DNA from: Planctomycetota bacterium
Lineage (GTDB): Bacteria; Planctomycetota; UBA1135
Assembly (NCBI GenBank): GCA_027021325.1
Contig: JALUUN010000507.1
Span: forward strand, 1-7,645
Direction of reading: 5' to 3'
Length of the DNA stretch: 7,645 bases
Below the pieces are notes generated by a model. That model was not told the origin of the DNA and did not search any database. It saw only the letters and a program-made list of their open reading frames with translations. Numbering within the stretch: the stretch's first letter is position 1; each line of letters starts with the position of its first letter. A program made the position numbers and the translations under genes. This document shows, piece by piece, positions 5,812 through 7,645 of this stretch.

Positions 5812-7434
5812 ATGACGATCACGCGCCTCCTTCCCACCGGCCTCCTGCTGGCCGCCCTCCTCGGATCCGCCCCCCTCCGAGCCCAGTCCAACGCCACCGC
5901 CGAGCTCATGACCTACGGGGACGTCATCGGCGACTCCTTCACGGCGGTCATGAGCGGACTGACCCCGGGTTCGGCGGCGATCCTCATCCCTTCCCTGACC
6001 TGTTCCGGCAGCAACTACCTGGTCAACCAGACCGGCGATCCGGACGACTTCCTGACCGTGGATATCGACCTCGCCGCCGGCGGTACCTGGTTCCAGGGTT
6101 TCGCCGACGCCCAGGGGCGGTACTCCCTGACCCTGCCCCTGCAGGCACCGTCTTCCCTCCTCGACGCCCGCGTCTGCTGGCAGGGCTTCACCCAGGTCGT
6201 CCCCGGAGGAGGCCCGGACCAGTACCAGGACTTCACCAACCTGCGGGTGATGAGCCTGAACGAAGCCGACCGCTGGCAGGGGCTTTCCGACCCCCAGCCC
6301 GAGCCCAGTGCCCTGGTGGCCTGGACCGTGACCCGGCGTGGCGAGCAGGGCGGTGTCGTCGAGTACTTCGCCTGCGGAGGCGGACCGGCCGTGGTGACGG
6401 CTCCGGACACTCCCTACCTCGCCACCGCGGCCGCCTGGTACTACGACACGCGCGACGAGACGCACACGCGGGTGGCGGACATGAGCATCGGCCGCGCCTT
6501 CCACACCGCCACCCTGCTCGACGACGGCCGGGTCCTGGTCGTCGGAGGCGTCACCTACGGAGGCATGGTCGGCGCCGATCATGTCACCGATGTCCTGGAC
6601 ACCGCCGAGATCTACGATCCGGCCACGGACACCTGGACCCCCACGCCGCTGATGAGCCGCCACCGCGCCGGCCACATCGCCATCAAACTTCCCGATGGCC
6701 GGGTCCTCGTCGCCGGCGGTACCGAAGGCAACGGCGCCAACCAGTTGACCGACGTCTTCGACCTGCTGGGAACCTCGCTCCAGAGCAGCGAGATCTACGA
6801 CCCCGCCACCGACACCTGGAGCAGCGGCCCGCAGCTACCGGAACCGACCGCCGGCGCCTTCTCGGTACAGCTCGCCGACGGCCGGACGCTGTGCGGCGGC
6901 GGGATCACCCAGGTTGTGATCTTCGGCATCCCCTTCCCGGACTTCTCGGACAAGGGCTACCTCTTCGACCCCTCCACCCTGAGCTTCGGCAATACCTTCA
7001 CCCTGCGCGACAAGCGGGCTCTGGCCGCCGCCACCCTGCTCCAGGACGGACGGGTCCTCATCGCCGGCGGCGCCGGCGGCGACATCTTCAACATCGGGCC
7101 GATCTGGGACACGGAGACCTGGGATCCCATGACCAACTCCACCACCGACCGGGGCAACCTTTCCGTCAAGGTGGGCTTCAGCGGCGCCGTGACCCTGCCG
7201 GACGGCCGCGCCTTCTTCGTGGGCGGAGCCGCCGGAACCCTCGACGACCCGATCCCGGTGGCCAACACCTTCTGGTTCGATCCGGTGGCGAACACCTGGA
7301 GCGACGGCGTCCCCCTGACCGAGCCCCGCGCCGGCGGCGTCGTGGAAATGATGGAGGATGGAACGGTCCTGGCGACCGGCGGCGAAGGCTCCCTGGGCGT
7401 CTCCGTGGACAGCGCCGAGTCCTACTCCCCCTGA
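5812..7434 (+). CDS. Secreted kelch-repeat beta-propeller protein
   Basis: This 540-residue exported protein has unknown function. Residues 1-24 form a signal peptide: Arg5, a Leu/Ala-rich core, and likely cleavage at LRA|QS. There is no lipobox cysteine. Residues 25-~205 form a beta-rich, Gly-rich domain that I do not recognise; its segment at 93-127 (GRYSLTLPL) resembles extracellular domains seen in Planctomycetota-type proteins. Six kelch blades begin near residues 224, 281, 342, 398, 450 and 502, each with a version of R-x-x-H/G-x-A-x-x-L-x-DGRVLVxGG, and most with a YDPATDTW-type strand. Residues 209-224 (WYYDTRDETHTRVADM) match the outer strand and linker that the last blade lacks, so the N side probably closes the ring. 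The start is the ATG at 5812, directly before the signal peptide; an in-frame ATG at 5716 would put a non-signal leader in front and overlap the mutase start. No Shine-Dalgarno sequence is visible. Kelch propellers can bind partners or be enzymes such as galactose oxidase; no copper ligands could be assigned here. Confidence 0.9.
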   Translation: MTITRLLPTGLLLAALLGSAPLRAQSNATAELMTYGDVIGDSFTAVMSGLTPGSAAILIPSLTCSGSNYLVNQTGDPDDFLTVDIDLAAGGTWFQGFADAQGRYSLTLPLQAPSSLLDARVCWQGFTQVVPGGGPDQYQDFTNLRVMSLNEADRWQGLSDPQPEPSALVAWTVTRRGEQGGVVEYFACGGGPAVVTAPDTPYLATAAAWYYDTRDETHTRVADMSIGRAFHTATLLDDGRVLVVGGVTYGGMVGADHVTDVLDTAEIYDPATDTWTPTPLMSRHRAGHIAIKLPDGRVLVAGGTEGNGANQLTDVFDLLGTSLQSSEIYDPATDTWSSGPQLPEPTAGAFSVQLADGRTLCGGGITQVVIFGIPFPDFSDKGYLFDPSTLSFGNTFTLRDKRALAAATLLQDGRVLIAGGAGGDIFNIGPIWDTETWDPMTNSTTDRGNLSVKVGFSGAVTLPDGRAFFVGGAAGTLDDPIPVANTFWFDPVANTWSDGVPLTEPRAGGVVEMMEDGTVLATGGEGSLGVSVDSAESYSP

Positions 7435-7458
7435 GCCAGGCAGGAACGGAACACCCTG

Positions 7459-7489
7459 CGGGGCCGCGCCCTTCCCGGGTGCGGCCCCG
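7459..7489. terminator. Strong GC hairpin between convergent genes, probable bidirectional terminator
   Basis: CGGGGCCGC (7459-7467) pairs with GCGGCCCCG (7481-7489). The stem continues inward with a G-U pair and three C-G pairs to a 5-base loop (7472-7476), giving 13 base pairs in all. It lies 24 bases after the kelch stop and 8 bases beyond the partial gene's stop on the other strand. On the plus strand only a pyrimidine-rich stretch (CTCTCCTT) follows, and neither side has a real T-run. It may therefore work as a non-canonical terminator or 3' stabiliser. A smaller GCAGG/CCTGC pair (7440-7444 with 7455-7459) abuts it. Confidence 0.65.
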
Positions 7490-7497
7490 GCTCTCCT

Positions 7498-7645
7498 TCA
7501 GAAGTCCGTCTCCCAGGCCAGGACCACCTGGTAGATGGCCTGGCGGTAGCGGTCGAAGCTGAAGTCCGAGACCTGGCTGTTGCTGCCGGCGGCGTAGGTC
7601 GTGGGCAGAGCGGCAACCACCGCCAGATGCCAGTTCCCAGTCTCG
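7498..7645 (-). CDS. C-terminal fragment of a probable outer-membrane beta-barrel protein (partial)
   Basis: An open frame enters from the right edge and ends at TGA (7500-7498), giving 48 residues. The last stretch reads FDRYRQAIYQVVLAWETDF. It has alternating hydrophobic residues and a terminal phenylalanine, which is the usual C-terminal beta-signal recognised by the BAM machinery. An earlier stretch (WHLAVVAALPTTY) also looks like a transmembrane beta-strand followed by a Gly/Ser/Asn turn. The gene is convergent with the kelch gene and ends 9 bases from the shared hairpin. The start and most of the protein lie outside the window, so the family cannot be named. The other frames here give Arg/Pro/Ser-rich sequence without protein character. 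Confidence 0.6.
   Translation of the reverse strand, partial: ETGNWHLAVVAALPTTYAAGSNSQVSDFSFDRYRQAIYQVVLAWETDF

Noticed and set aside
5718..5909. A longer mutase starting at an upstream in-frame ATG (5909)
   Set aside because: The added residues would overlap the kelch signal peptide coding region and bear no resemblance to mutase N-termini. The MNERRRTRW start fits the family.
4038..7562. A 1174-residue open frame on the plus strand that runs through the mutase and kelch regions
   Set aside because: It is antisense to the mutase and out of frame with the kelch gene. The product is Arg/Pro/Gly-rich with no domain. Long stop-free shadow frames are expected at this GC content.

Overview
This is a GC-rich bacterial window (roughly 70% GC by eye). 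Five co-directional minus-strand genes fill positions 4-5717 and encode most of the route from propionyl-CoA to succinyl-CoA. A divergent plus-strand gene (5812-7434) encodes an exported kelch-type beta-propeller protein. A third, partial gene enters from the right edge on the minus strand (7498-7645). Its C-terminus looks like an outer-membrane beta-barrel, which suggests a diderm (Gram-negative-type) organism. Split acyl-CoA carboxylase subunits, a methylmalonyl-CoA mutase without its B12 domain, and a secreted kelch protein would fit lineages such as Acidobacteriota, Gemmatimonadota, Eisenbacteria/Krumholzibacteria-like groups, Myxococcota or Planctomycetota. The sequence alone does not decide between them.

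Layout in transcription order, minus strand: methylmalonyl-CoA mutase catalytic subunit (5717-4071), a 41-base gap, methylmalonyl-CoA epimerase (4029-3610), carboxyltransferase subunit PccB (3613-2066, ATGA overlap), biotin carboxylase subunit (2066-528, TGATG overlap) and biotin carboxyl carrier subunit (531-4, TTGA overlap, TTG start). The last four genes overlap end to end, which points to one transcript with translational coupling. PccB, biotin carboxylase and the carrier subunit together carboxylate propionyl-CoA to (S)-methylmalonyl-CoA. The epimerase converts this to the (R) form, and the B12-dependent mutase makes succinyl-CoA for the TCA cycle. The mutase here has no cobalamin-binding domain. 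That subunit and the usual MeaB-type GTPase chaperone must be encoded elsewhere.

Region 5718-5811 is a 94-base divergent promoter region. The kelch gene has a signal peptide, an unrecognised N-terminal domain and six kelch blades, apparently closed by an N-terminal strand. Between it and the convergent partial gene, a strong GC hairpin (7459-7489) probably terminates transcription from both sides.

I see no mobile element, CRISPR array or RNA gene. The window is mainly a conserved metabolic operon. The points worth a second look are residue changes in the mutase and PccB, the split carboxylase alpha chain, and the N-terminal domain of the kelch protein.
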